From: an uncultured Pseudomonadales bacterium
GTDB lineage: Bacteria; Pseudomonadota; Gammaproteobacteria; Pseudomonadales; Azotimanducaceae
Direction of reading: 5' to 3'
Assembly: GCA_937775265.1 (NCBI GenBank)
Contig: CALKBV010000008.1
Span: 124,001-188,000 of the forward strand
Length of the DNA stretch: 64,000 bases
Each line of letters opens with the position of its first letter. Position 1 is the stretch's first letter. Positions 1-9,565 of this stretch are shown one piece after another. The notes under the pieces are model-generated. The model searched no databases. It worked only from the letters and a program-made list of their open reading frames with translations, and was not told the DNA's origin. The position numbers and the translations under genes were made by a program.

Positions 1-1
1 C

Positions 2-97
2 CGTATGGGGTACGACGAGTACGCTGTACTGACTGAATCGTTCCGCATGACCAGGCCAGACAACGACCCCATTCTGGATGGCAGGTTGAAGGTTTAG
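2..97 (+). CDS. 3' end of an unidentified gene cut by the window edge
   Basis: An open frame enters from the left edge and ends at a TAG, giving 31 residues that finish in LDGRLKV. The reading is rich in charged residues and has no internal stop, which fits the tail of a real protein. It converges on the alcohol dehydrogenase stub on the other strand, and the two overlap by about 4 bases. Too little remains to name a family, and a chance open frame cannot be excluded. Confidence 0.3.
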   Translation, partial: RMGYDEYAVLTESFRMTRPDNDPILDGRLKV

Positions 98-369
98 CTG
101 CCCATTCTTAATATCGGTCTGATTACCTCACCACTCTTACTATCTGCAATTGCCTGGTTGATATCCGAGAAATCATAAAACTTTACGAACCTGCCGTAGG
201 GTAACTTCCCCTGGGCATGCAACGCGGCCAGGTACGGCACAAAAGTCTGCGGATTAGAATCACCCATCACGACACCTTTGATCCCTCTACCGAAACCGAC
301 ATGATCCATATCAAGTGGATGCATAGTTCCTGCAGGCGTCGGACCGGCTTGAAACGGCAGAAAAGCCAA
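94..369 (-). pseudogene. C-terminal stub of a zinc-type alcohol dehydrogenase
   Basis: The 91 residues match the last quarter of class III/aryl-alcohol dehydrogenases of the MDR family. The tail reads GVVMGDSNPQTFVP, then FYDFSDINQAIADSKSGEVI, then RPILRM, which is the usual family ending. Full-length relatives have about 370 residues, so the catalytic zinc site and the Rossmann core are missing. Only 38 bases separate it from the end of the upstream acyl-CoA dehydrogenase, so there is no room for the rest. It is a deletion remnant. The M at position 369 is only the first in-frame ATG, not a convincing start. Confidence 0.8.
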
Positions 370-407
370 ACAGCACGTTGAATAATGTAAGGGTCCGTCG
401 AACAGCT

Positions 408-1640
408 TCAGTCGAACAAATAGTGCGTTAAGTTTTCCAGATTCTGCTCACTCGCCTCTAACCTCGCGATGGTTTGCAGGTGCACTTCATCGGGACCATC
501 ATAGATTCTAAAAGCTCGGGCTTTACCAAAAGCGCGGGCAGCAGGTGTGTCATTCGTGACGCCCTTAGCGCCATAGAGCTGCACAGCACGATCTGCGATC
601 TGCTGATAGACACGGGCAACAGCAACCTTAATCATTGATATTTTCTTACGAGCTTCTTTATTACCCACAGTATCGATGAGGTGCGCGGCTTGTTGAACTA
701 ACAACCGACATTGATCAAGTTCGATTCTGGATAAACTGATCGCCTCAGAGGTAGAGCTATACTCATCAAGACGCTTGCCGAAGGTCGTTCGCTCTGTTGA
801 CCTTTTCAGCATGAGTGAGATCAATACCTCGCATTCGCCTATTGCTCTCATGCAATGATGCAGCCGTGCAGGCCCCAGACGCGCCTGGCCCATTGCAAAG
901 CCCTCTCCCTCTTCGCCTAAAAGATAAGCCACCGGTACGCGCACATCCGTAAAGGAAAGTTCTGGATGACGGCTAGTGACGCTCTCATGCTCGAACACTG
1001 GTAGATTTCGGACGATCTTGACACCCTCCGCATCGCGAGGAATCAATATCAACGATTGGCGTTTGGATTTTTTTGCGTTCGCATCGGTAACACCAACAAG
1101 AATAATCAGCCGCGTATTATCATGAGAGGCATTCGAGGCAAACCATTTTCGGCCATTAATGACATATTCATCGCCATCACGAACGATCGTTGTTTCCAGA
1201 TTCACAGGATCTGACGATGCCACACCTGGCTCGGTCATCGCAAAGGAAGAACCGAACTCGCCCTCAAGCAGGGGATTAAGCCAATCTTCGCGTTGCTGAG
1301 CCGTTGCAAAAAGTTGCAGCAGCTCCATGTTCGGCACATCTGGCGCATGGCAGTTGAACACTCTTGATGCCCATTCAAGCCGGCCTAACACTTCAGCCAC
1401 GCCTGTGAATTCCAGATTACTCAGTTTTGTACCCGGCTCGCTGTCACCCAGCCGTGGCAGCGCCATATTCCATAATCCCAACGCTTTAGCTTCGGCGCGA
1501 AGCTGGCGCTCAATATCTGGAGTGCTTTGGCCGCTTCTCGCTTGCTCTACCCAAAGTTTATTGTTGGGTAAAACTCGGGCATTAAAGAATGTCTCTACTT
1601 CATCTCTTACCTGGATTGCTTTGTTAGGTAGTTCAAACAT
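408..1640 (-). CDS. Acyl-CoA dehydrogenase, ACAD10/11-like
   Basis: 410 residues, full length for the family. It would oxidise an acyl-CoA to the 2-enoyl-CoA with FAD, passing electrons to ETF in the cytoplasm. Visible family marks are FAMTEPGVASSDP in the middle domain (the FAD/substrate loop), the strand motif YVINGRKWFASNA, RTTFGKRL in the C-terminal helical domain, and the ending YDGPDEVHLQTIARLE typical of ACAD10/11 and related bacterial enzymes. It is the intact dehydrogenase of duplication unit A. A decayed second copy lies near 5.0-5.4 kb. Downstream sits the alcohol dehydrogenase stub. The substrate is unknown. Acyl chains from a terpenoid or branched compound would fit the neighbourhood, but that is inference. 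Confidence 0.88.
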   Translation of the reverse strand: MFELPNKAIQVRDEVETFFNARVLPNNKLWVEQARSGQSTPDIERQLRAEAKALGLWNMALPRLGDSEPGTKLSNLEFTGVAEVLGRLEWASRVFNCHAPDVPNMELLQLFATAQQREDWLNPLLEGEFGSSFAMTEPGVASSDPVNLETTIVRDGDEYVINGRKWFASNASHDNTRLIILVGVTDANAKKSKRQSLILIPRDAEGVKIVRNLPVFEHESVTSRHPELSFTDVRVPVAYLLGEEGEGFAMGQARLGPARLHHCMRAIGECEVLISLMLKRSTERTTFGKRLDEYSSTSEAISLSRIELDQCRLLVQQAAHLIDTVGNKEARKKISMIKVAVARVYQQIADRAVQLYGAKGVTNDTPAARAFGKARAFRIYDGPDEVHLQTIARLEASEQNLENLTHYLFD

Positions 1641-1701
1641 TGGATAGCCCTGGCTAAGGTTTCAGTCGAAGTTTACCTCAGGGACTTACTTAAATTCAGG
1701 C

Positions 1702-1735
1702 AAAAAAAACGGGCGCCTAAAGCGCCCGTTTTTAA
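1702..1735. terminator. Bidirectional rho-independent terminator, unit A
   Basis: A GC-rich stem ACGGGCGC with loop CTAAA and the matching GCGCCCGT is flanked by eight A on the left and five T on the right. It can therefore end transcription in both directions. It lies just past the stop of the leftward TonB receptor pseudogene. The same hairpin recurs after the unit B receptor at 5443-5476. Confidence 0.85.
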
Positions 1736-1754
1736 GTACTACTTTATCGAGTTA

Positions 1755-4722
1755 TTACTGCCCCAGTGAGTAGGTCACCTCTAGACCATACAACCTTGGC
1801 GCGGTTGTTCCAGCAGAGTGACGATAGAACTCTCCTTCACCCTCTCTAACAACCTGGAGAACACCAATATCATCAAAAATGTTGTTCACAAAACCAGATA
1901 CAATCCAGTTACCGCCCGCTGACGTCCAGGTCGCTCGGATGTCAGTTCGGTCGTATGAGTCAGCTTTTTCCGCTTCGGATTCAAAAGGTGAGTAGTAAAC
2001 CTCATCAATCCAGGAGTAAACACTGAATAACTCTAGGTTTGAGCCGCCGGGCAGAGGCATTGCGTAACTGGCAAATGCTGTGTACTTAAGCTCAGGAACC
2101 TGAAGGAGCTGGTTACCATTGATATTTTGGGTCAACTTGTTTGCATCAGGGAAGAGTGATTTCGGCGTAGTAAACCCTGCTATATCTGCTATGAAAAAGT
2201 CTTCCGTGTACTCGCTTGGTGTGTAACTGAAGTTACCGCCAATAGTCCATCGATCAGTAGCCAACCACAGCGCCTCTGCTTCGATACCCCAGATTTCAGC
2301 ACCTGGTGCTGCCAATACCGAGGTCGTTGTGCCTGGCGAGCCACCGACTACCAATGGCGGAGTAACTTCGGTTGCTACGGTATGAATGTTTTCATAATCG
2401 TAATAATAGAATGAACCATTCAACTGCAGCGAGTTATCCAGTAGCTGCAACTTGTAACCAAACTCGTATGCCAGCAGTTCCTCAGGATCGTAATCCGGTG
2501 TGGCACTGAAGAACACAAGGTTGTTGCCGCCAGAGCGGTAACCAGAGGTCGCCGACAGGTAAAGCAATGCGTTGTCAGTAACGTTCCAGTCCAGGTTGAT
2601 TCGACCGGTTGTTTCGGTGTCTTTACGCGTAAATGCCCGATAAACGCTGAGCGGCAACTGGAATGCCACCGTTGACGGCTTTCTCAGTTCCACGCCAACC
2701 ACCGGGTGCGGTTGCATCTGGCACTACGCCGCCGTTAATCTGGTTGTAGCTGAATATGCTCAAACCGAATGCAGGCAGGAATCCTGCCGCAATCTCTGAG
2801 TAACGGAATAGGTTCTCTTGCGCAACGAATTCATCTGATGCGTAACGAATACCAACGGTTAAGGTAAAGGTATCATTGATGTCCCACACACCTTGAGTGT
2901 AAGCCGCGAACGCCTCTCTCTCCGATCGAGTGTGATACAACAGATCACTACCGATGCTGTTGATACCATGCGCCACATCTAAATCAGGGTTGGTGCCGTC
3001 ATCACCACCCCAGACGCCGAGATGCAGGTTATTATTCTCATTTGGCGCCGGGTTTTTAGATGCATAGTTGACCTCACACTGAGGCTTACGCGTTGCAGGA
3101 TCCTCACATAAAGTCCTCGCGGAGTGCAGCGTCGGCATCGACCGTTGACAGTAGAAGCAGCAACGCCGGCGGGATTGCCAGCCGAAATAATGCCTGGCAA
3201 AAGCGATACCACAGAATTCGTCAACTGTAAATGGGAACCCCGCAAGGCCGGTATTATCTTGGTAGGGATTAATGAATCTATCTTCACCCACTGAGGAATA
3301 GAAATCGCCGCGCTGATCAATCAGCGCATCGTAGAAGAAGATACCTGAAGTGACAGAGAGGTTTTCGCTGATATCCCAGAACGCCTGAAGCTCATGGGAG
3401 TCATAGACTGCTTCGTGATTCACATAGAACTGGCGATCTATAAATTGACTGGCGGTATTATCGTCATCGGTAGTCCGCTCGTAAGAAAGCTTGTTGTAGC
3501 CATAGATATACTTGATTTCCAGATTTTCGGTCGCGTTCCATGTCGTGCTGAATTGCACACCCTGCTGGTTGAACTCTTCACGGTTCAGGCCGTTGGTCGC
3601 GCCACAGACATCGTCACCACTAATATCACCGGTAAAGACACAGTCATTGTATCTTGCTGCGCTTTCCGGGCTGGTAACACCAAACCCGTCAAGCGATGCG
3701 GCAGCGTTTTGGAAGCCAGCAAACTCCGCAAGGTCAACGCCCAGCCGGTTATGCTGTGCCTGCACGTTTAGGCCCGTTCCGGGATCAATGAAATTAACAA
3801 TTGGCTGTGATGTGTCATACCAGGAATTTGAACCGAAATTAGCAGGATCCGTATTGGTTGTATCGATTGCTCGATAACCAGCTACCGCGTTCGTGGTGTT
3901 CCTGAATCCTTGGCCATCCTCGTTCAGAACAACAAGGCCGCCACCGTTGGCGCCGCCAAAGTCACGATCGATTTCCATTTTGTTAAATCGAACATCGAAC
4001 GCCAGGGTGTCAGTGGGCGTGAATCGGAACTGCGCCGCGACGTTCGTGGTTCCAAGACCATCAAGATCACTACCATCCCCGAGCTCTTCAATGACACCGT
4101 CTCGGTCACGAACACTAAAGTTAACCCGCGCAGACAGTTTGTCTTCGATGATTGAACCGTTAATCATGCCGTAATATTCAGCAGTGCCAAAATTGCCGAC
4201 AATACCTTTTACAGAATAGTCATATTCATGGCTAGGTTGCTTGTAGAGAATGTTGATCGCACCACCAACCGCATTACGGCCGTACAGGGTGCCCTGTGGT
4301 CCACGCAGGACCTCAACTCGTTCTACATCCCAAAAGGTAGCTGCCGTGGCTGTCAACAGGTCTTCTGAATAGACGCCGTTCATGTAGGTTGCTACACCGG
4401 GGTCACCGCCCAATGCTCTAAAGTTACGACCAACACCACGAATGGTTGCGTCGTAAGGCTGAATGGTCGTTGCCGGCACAAAGTTCTGCAGGTCTTCCTG
4501 ATTACGGATACCGAAATCATCAAGCATCTCGCCTGTGAAAGCTGTAATCGAAATTGAAGTATCCTGGATAGACGCTTCACGTCGTTCCGCGGTTACAATC
4601 ACTTCCTCGATTTGCCGACCCGATTCCTCGGCAAAAACTGACGTGCTCATCACAGAGAGTGCGCCCATCACAGATACTGTGGTCAGGAGCGCGAGTCGCC
4701 CCCCATTTGGTAATTTAGTCAT
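1755..4722 (-). pseudogene. TonB-dependent receptor, unit A, frameshifted
   Basis: This is a near twin of the intact 987-residue receptor at 5512-8475. It would be an outer-membrane beta-barrel importing a bulky substrate with TonB energy. Three indels break it relative to the twin. One extra base near 2652 splits the frame, so the plug and first barrel half (4722 to 2623) and the rest (2717 to 1755) are in different frames. One missing base near 3142 and one extra base near 3213 form a compensating pair, so about 25 residues read as nonsense while the correct sequence (SLLPGIISAGNPAGVAAS) survives in another frame. The signal peptide, TonB box EEVIVTA and plug motif VEVLRGPQGTLYGRNAVGG are intact. 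Real decay is more likely than three independent errors, but reads should be checked. Confidence 0.9.
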
Positions 4723-4864
4723 ATTTCCCCCATGACATTAGTTCACGCCACCTTTTTCAGGATGGCTTAATGCGCAGGGGAAAATTCAAATCCTCAGAGG
4801 TCTAAGGTCTGATACGGCTTTCACAACCCTGCGGCCAAGATTAAATCACCTAACGACACTAAAA

Positions 4865-4895
4865 CATATGCATATGCTTTAATATTATAACTGCG
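4865..4895 (-). promoter_or_regulatory. Palindrome and AT-rich block upstream of receptor copy A
   Basis: CATATGCATATG at 4865-4876 is a perfect 12-base palindrome. It is followed, away from the gene, by an AT-rich stretch that reads TATAAT on the gene strand. The block lies about 145 bases before the receptor start and is kept upstream of copy B at 8612-8645, where the palindrome has one mismatch. Conservation between diverged copies suggests a promoter or regulator site. No clear -35 box at normal spacing was found. Confidence 0.45.
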
Positions 4896-5044
4896 CGATT
4901 TTTTAAGCATTTACAAGGGATGTCTAGTGCTTGTCTATCAATACTGGGTTGACAAAAACTAAACCAGCAAAAACCAATGCCCCGCAAGCCGTGAGATAAA
5001 GGACTCACGTTGGCCTATTGTTCGCTTGCAATAATGCCACCGCG

Positions 5045-5395
5045 AAGGTCTCAGACTAGCGTGATCGATAGCAAAACGCTCTCCCTCGTCGCGTAAAAAT
5101 TAAGCGACAGCAAGACGCGCCCGCAAATTTTAGGGTTTTAGCCTTGGCATCGGTAACAACAAGAATAGCCAGCCGCATATCATCATGTGACGCTATCGGG
5201 GCAACTTATTTTCGGCCATTAAAGACATTTTCATCGTTATCACGAACGATCGTTGTTTGCAGATTAACAGGGTCTGAAGATGTCACACGCGGCTCAGTCA
5301 GCCCGCATTAGGCAGCGCCATTTAACGTTGGCGCAGCGTTGGCGCTCGATACCTGAAAGGCTTTATTCAGCAGGTCGCTCAGTGGCTAGCCCAGG
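5045..5395 (-). pseudogene. Wrecked acyl-CoA dehydrogenase, unit B
   Basis: No open frame survives, but the DNA aligns by eye to the unit A dehydrogenase from about 874 to 1640. Matching blocks include CTCTCCCTC followed by CGCGTAAAA, GCATCGGTAACA, TTTTCGGCCATTAA, ATCACGAACGATCGTTGTTT and GCGCTCGATACCTG. At least two large internal deletions are visible, removing roughly 975-1070 and 1240-1440 of the A copy, plus a shorter one near the gene start. The 3' third (A positions 408-870) is absent. It sits in the same order as in unit A, before the terminator and receptor, which shows the duplicated unit included both genes. Confidence 0.85.
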
Positions 5396-5442
5396 TCAGG
5401 TTGGCATCAGAAAACGCCCTTAGAGACTGACTTAGATTTAGA

Positions 5443-5476
5443 CAAAAAAAACGGGCGCTTTATGCGCCCGTTTTCT
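5443..5476. terminator. Bidirectional rho-independent terminator, unit B
   Basis: A run of eight A, stem ACGGGCGC, loop TTTAT, stem GCGCCCGT and then T-rich sequence. It is the duplicate of the hairpin at 1702-1735, with the stem kept while the loop differs. It follows the stop of the intact receptor gene. Confidence 0.85.
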
Positions 5477-5511
5477 GTTACTCACCTATCTGTTACTCCC
5501 CTAACTGGGTT

Positions 5512-8475
5512 TTACTGGCCCATTGAATACGTAAATTCTAGACCGTACATGCGCGGGGCGGTTGTTCCAGCGGAATGACGGAAAAACTCACCTTCGGGCT
5601 CTCTTACCACCTGAAGAACACCAACATCATCAAAAATGTTGTTCACAAAACCCGATATCACCCAGTTGCCAGCGGCAGACGTCCAAGTAGCCCGGACATC
5701 CGTTCGGTCATAAGACTCAGCTTTCTCCTGTTCGGATTCAAAAGGCGAGTAGTAAACCTCATCAATCCAGGAGTAAACACCGAATAGCTCTAGCCTTGAG
5801 CCGCCCGCAAGAGGCATTTCGTAACTGGCAAACGCTGTGTACTTGAGCTCAGGAACCTGAAGGATCTGGTTACCATTGATGTTTTGAGTCAGCTTGTTGG
5901 TATCTGGGAACAGCGATTCCGGCGTATTAACCTGCGCTGGATCCTGTATGAACAAATCTTCTGTATACTCACTTGGCGTATAACTAAAGTTACCGCCAAG
6001 CGTCCATCGATCAGAAGCCAACCACAACGCCTCTGCCTCAATTCCCCAGATTTCAGCACCCGGCGCAGGCAATACCGACGTTGTTGTGCCCGGAGCACCT
6101 CCTGCGACTAATGGCGGCGTGACTTCAGTGGCCACCGTATGAATGGATTCATAATCATAGTAGTAGAAGGAACCATTCAATTGCAGCGAATTATCCAGCA
6201 GCTGGGTCTTGTAACCAAACTCGTAGGCCAGCAGTTCCTCAGGATCGTAATCCGGCGTTGCACTGAAGAATACCAGGTTGTTACCACCGGAACGGTAACC
6301 AGAGGTTGCCGACAGGTAAAGCAACGTGCTGTCCGTGACGTTCCAGTCCAGGTTAATTCGGCCGGTCGTTTCGGTGTCCGTACGCGTAAACGCTCTGTAA
6401 ACGCTGAGGGCAACTGGAATTCCACCGTTGACTGCTGCCTCAGTGCCACGCCAACCACCTGGCACGGTTGCATCTGGCACTACGCCGCCGTTAATCTGGT
6501 TGTAGCTAAATATGCTCAAACCGAATGCTGGTAAGAAACCTGGTGCAATCTCGTCATAACGGAACAGGTTCTCTTCCGCATCGACTTCATCTTCTGCGTA
6601 GCGAATACCAACCGTTAACGTAAAGGACTCATTGATGTCCCAGACGCCCTGAGTGTATGCCGCGAAAGCCTTCCTGTCTGTTTGCGTGTGGTACAACAAA
6701 TCGCTACCGACACTATTAATCCCGTGCGCCACATCCAGATCAGGGTTAGTGCCATCATCACCACCCCAGACGCCGACATGCAGGTTGTTATTCTCTGATG
6801 GCGCAGGGTTGTTAGAAGCATAGTTGACCTCACACTGAGGCTTACGCGTTGCAGGATCTCGACATAAAGCCCTTGCCGAGTGCAGCGTCGGCATCACACC
6901 GTTGAACGTACTGGCGGGAATGCCGGCGGGATTGCCAGCACCAATGACGCCTGGCAAAATTGATACGACAATTGCGTCAAGTGGCGCACCATATAATGCG
7001 GCGGTATTATCTTGGTAGGGGCGGCTGTATCTATCTCCGCCCACTGAGGAATAGAAATCGCCACGCTGATCAATCACGGCATCATAGAAGAAGATACCTG
7101 ATGTAACAGAGAGGTTTTCGCTGATATCCCAGAACGCCTGAAGCTCATGAGAGTCATAGCGTGCTTCGTGATTGACATAAAACTGACGATCTTGATATTG
7201 ACTCGCCGTATTATCATCGTCGGTAGTCCGCTCGTAAGAAAGCTTGTTGTAACCATAGATGTACTTGATTTCCAGGCTATCTGTTGCTTCCCACGTCATG
7301 CTGAACTGCGTGCCCTGCTGATTGAACTCTTCACGGTTCAAGCCATTCGTCGCAGCACAGACATCGTCACCCCTAATGTCCCCGCTGAAAACGCACTCAT
7401 TGTATCTAGCGGCACTTTCCGGACTGGTGACACCAAACCCGTCAAGGGAAGCTGCTGCGTTGCGGAAACCACTAAACTCAGCGAGGTCAACGCCCAACCG
7501 GTTATGCTGTGCCTGCACGTTTACGCCCGTAGAGGGGTCAACGAAATTCAGAATCGGCCGTGATACGTCATACCAGGAGTTTTGCCCGAAATTAGCAGGA
7601 TCCGTATTGGCTGTGTCGATTGCCCGATATCCAGCGACCACATCCGTGGTATTTCTGAATGATTGGCCTTCTTCGTCCAGGACAACAAGGCCGCCACCGT
7701 TGGCGCCACCAAAATCACGGTCGATCTCCATCTTATTAAACCGCACATCGAATGACAGCGTGTCGGTTGGTGTGTACCGGAACTGCGCCGCTACATTCCT
7801 GGTACCTAGACCGTCAAGGTCGCCGCCGGGACCAATTTCTTCTACCACACCGTCTCGGTCACGCGTACTAAAATTAACTCGCGCAGACAGCCTATCTTCA
7901 ATCAGTGAACCGTTAATCATGCCGTAAGTTTCAGCGGTGCCAAAATTGCCGACAATACCTTTTACCGCGTAGTCAAACTCATGACTGGGCTTTTTGTAAA
8001 GAATGTTAATCGCACCACCAACCGCATTACGGCCGTACAGGGTGCCCTGTGGTCCACGCAGGACCTCAACTCGTTCTACGTCCCAAAAGGTAGCAGCCGT
8101 GGCTGTCAACAGGTCTTCTGAATAGACGCCGTTCATGTAGGTTGCTACACCGGGGTCGCCGCCTAATGCTCTAAAGTTACGACCAACACCACGAATGGTT
8201 GCGTCGTAAGGCTGAATGGTCGTTGCCGGCACAAAGTTCTGCAGGTCTTCCTGATTACGAATACCGAAATCATCAAGCATCTCGCCTGTGAAAGCTGTAA
8301 TCGAGATTGAAGTGTCCTGGATAGACGCTTCACGTCGTTCCGCGGTTACAATCACTTCCTCGATTTGCCGACCCGATTCCTCGGCAAAAACTGACGTGCT
8401 CATCACAGAGAGTGCGCCCATCACAGATACTGTGGTCAGGAGCGCGAGTCGCCCCCCAATTGGTAATTTAGTCAT
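5512..8475 (-). CDS. TonB-dependent receptor, unit B, intact
   Basis: 987 residues, longer than the usual 700-850, so it probably has large surface loops. Residues 1-31 are a signal peptide ending SVFA. A TonB box EEVIVTA lies at about 39-45, followed by the plug domain with VERVEVLRGPQGTLYGRNAVGG, and then the barrel. The C-terminus is TYSMGQ rather than the usual terminal aromatic, and copy A ends the same way. The start is supported by GGGGGAAAT just before the ATG. It would sit in the outer membrane and take up a large ligand with TonB-ExbB-ExbD. The neighbouring beta-oxidation and oxygenase genes suggest a hydrophobic carbon source rather than a siderophore, but the ligand cannot be read from sequence. 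Confidence 0.93.
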   Translation of the reverse strand: MTKLPIGGRLALLTTVSVMGALSVMSTSVFAEESGRQIEEVIVTAERREASIQDTSISITAFTGEMLDDFGIRNQEDLQNFVPATTIQPYDATIRGVGRNFRALGGDPGVATYMNGVYSEDLLTATAATFWDVERVEVLRGPQGTLYGRNAVGGAINILYKKPSHEFDYAVKGIVGNFGTAETYGMINGSLIEDRLSARVNFSTRDRDGVVEEIGPGGDLDGLGTRNVAAQFRYTPTDTLSFDVRFNKMEIDRDFGGANGGGLVVLDEEGQSFRNTTDVVAGYRAIDTANTDPANFGQNSWYDVSRPILNFVDPSTGVNVQAQHNRLGVDLAEFSGFRNAAASLDGFGVTSPESAARYNECVFSGDIRGDDVCAATNGLNREEFNQQGTQFSMTWEATDSLEIKYIYGYNKLSYERTTDDDNTASQYQDRQFYVNHEARYDSHELQAFWDISENLSVTSGIFFYDAVIDQRGDFYSSVGGDRYSRPYQDNTAALYGAPLDAIVVSILPGVIGAGNPAGIPASTFNGVMPTLHSARALCRDPATRKPQCEVNYASNNPAPSENNNLHVGVWGGDDGTNPDLDVAHGINSVGSDLLYHTQTDRKAFAAYTQGVWDINESFTLTVGIRYAEDEVDAEENLFRYDEIAPGFLPAFGLSIFSYNQINGGVVPDATVPGGWRGTEAAVNGGIPVALSVYRAFTRTDTETTGRINLDWNVTDSTLLYLSATSGYRSGGNNLVFFSATPDYDPEELLAYEFGYKTQLLDNSLQLNGSFYYYDYESIHTVATEVTPPLVAGGAPGTTTSVLPAPGAEIWGIEAEALWLASDRWTLGGNFSYTPSEYTEDLFIQDPAQVNTPESLFPDTNKLTQNINGNQILQVPELKYTAFASYEMPLAGGSRLELFGVYSWIDEVYYSPFESEQEKAESYDRTDVRATWTSAAGNWVISGFVNNIFDDVGVLQVVREPEGEFFRHSAGTTAPRMYGLEFTYSMGQ

Positions 8476-8611
8476 ATTTCCCCCATGACATTAGTTCACG
8501 CCACCTTTTCAGGATGGCTTAGTGCGCAGGAGAATACTCAAATCCTAAAGATTTTAAGGTTTGATACGGCATCCAAATCGCTGCTGCGGCATTCAAGCAT
8601 CTGGGTAATCT

Positions 8612-8645
8612 AAAACATATGCCTATGAACCAAATTTATAACTGT
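8612..8645 (-). promoter_or_regulatory. Conserved block upstream of receptor copy B
   Basis: This matches 4862-4895: AAAACATATG, then a variant of the palindrome (CATATGCCTATG), then TTATAACTG. On the gene strand a TTGACA lies 13 bases before TATAAA, too close for an ordinary sigma-70 promoter, so the exact boxes are uncertain. The site is about 140 bases from the receptor start. Confidence 0.4.
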
Positions 8646-8766
8646 CCATATTTTGTCAATGTCGAAGTTGCAACAAAACTACTGACCTGCGTGGGGAGGA
8701 TCGAACGAACAAACGACCTTGCTAAGGTTGCTCAACAGGACTCGCGCACCACAAACTCGGCGACCC

Positions 8767-8802
8767 GACCAGCCACAAGACCATCCACCAGACCAGCCAC
8801 CA
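8767..8802. repeat. Three 12-base direct repeats in the receptor-VOC gap
   Basis: GACCAGCCACAA, GACCATCCACCA and GACCAGCCACCA follow each other without spacer. The gap 8476-8899 otherwise holds only the receptor upstream block. Open frames on both strands across the repeat give low-complexity RPATRPSTR or GGWSGGWS peptides and are not credible genes. Confidence 0.6.
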
Positions 8803-8899
8803 GAGCGAGTCTGGTCAAAGATCTTCATGCCGACATAATGGGTGCCTTTGGTCGGGCGGATCAGCGTCAATATGACCAAGCTAACAGACGACAACGGTT

Positions 8900-9421
8900 T
8901 TAACCCGGCATAGGACGAAGAGGGTTTCGGCCGTCCCAGTTTTTGGCGGCATCTTCGACCAAGTGAGCAACGTCGTTGAAGACACTCGAATTTTCCCAGA
9001 CTTCCGTAAAATGCCCAACATGTTTCCTGGTATCGAAGTAAGCCAGTTCTGCGCGGCTGACGGTGCAAGAGAACGCTTCCTCACAGCCTTGCTCCAGGAA
9101 CGTCGCTTTAGCCAGTTCGAAGCTAACTGGCATAATACCGAAATGATGCAATCCTACGTGTCCGGCAGGATTGGTTTCGTTGTAAATTGAAGGCACATCG
9201 TTATGCTGTTGAATGAGCTCAATCTGCACGTCGCCGCTATTACCCAGCGCAATATCCACATCAACGGCGCAGCGTTGACCACGATAAATTTGTTCTCTAA
9301 GCGCACAATGCTTAATCATAAAAAAAGGTCCGGCTCCGACCACATCCACCCAGTATTTTATGGCTTCGTCCAGATTGCTAACGACGTAGCCAAGCTGTCG
9401 AATCGTGTTTAGTGGTTGCAT
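8900..9421 (-). CDS. VOC (glyoxalase-fold) protein
   Basis: 173 residues with the beta-alpha-beta-beta-beta pattern of the vicinal oxygen chelate superfamily. It opens with IRQLGYVVSNLDEAIKYW, the usual first strand and helix with a conserved position for a metal ligand, and the second module carries HVGLHHFGIMP. Relatives are glyoxalase I, methylmalonyl-CoA epimerase and ring-cleavage dioxygenases, so a metal-dependent isomerase or lyase acting on a small acyl or diol compound is likely. The gene stands alone between the receptor and a sugar-type symporter, all read leftward. The substrate cannot be assigned. Confidence 0.75.
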   Translation of the reverse strand: MQPLNTIRQLGYVVSNLDEAIKYWVDVVGAGPFFMIKHCALREQIYRGQRCAVDVDIALGNSGDVQIELIQQHNDVPSIYNETNPAGHVGLHHFGIMPVSFELAKATFLEQGCEEAFSCTVSRAELAYFDTRKHVGHFTEVWENSSVFNDVAHLVEDAAKNWDGRNPLRPMPG

Positions 9422-9565
9422 TGCAGGTCCTTTAGTTAATTACATTACGGGCCCTATCATGGGCACTATCCAATCGACACTCTGCGGGTCGCGCTGACAG
9501 CTGAGCGCCTGACTTTCTGCACGACGACTTCGGGTTACGACATTAGAGCGACTAAGCTTGAGAAA

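Larger units (their letters stand above)
874..8645 (-). repeat. Tandem duplication of a dehydrogenase-receptor unit
   Basis: Unit A (dehydrogenase, terminator, receptor, upstream block, ending near 4895) and unit B (about 5045-8645) carry the same elements in the same order. The receptor 5' ends, about 4255-4722 and 8008-8475, are almost identical with only a handful of differences, while the rest of the receptor genes has drifted visibly more. Each unit keeps one working gene and has lost the other. Confidence 0.85.

Noticed and set aside
7322..7927. 201-codon plus-strand frame opposite the intact receptor
   Set aside because: It is a shadow of the receptor gene; an equivalent frame occurs opposite receptor A and the sequence is Ser/Arg/Pro-rich noise.
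5512..8475. Receptor as a siderophore importer
   Set aside because: No siderophore synthesis, Fur-type box or iron reductase gene is near. The neighbours are beta-oxidation genes, so ligand is left open.
8619..8903. 94-codon frame on the plus strand between receptor and VOC gene
   Set aside because: It runs over the receptor promoter block and the 12-base repeat, giving low-complexity residues, and has no ribosome site.
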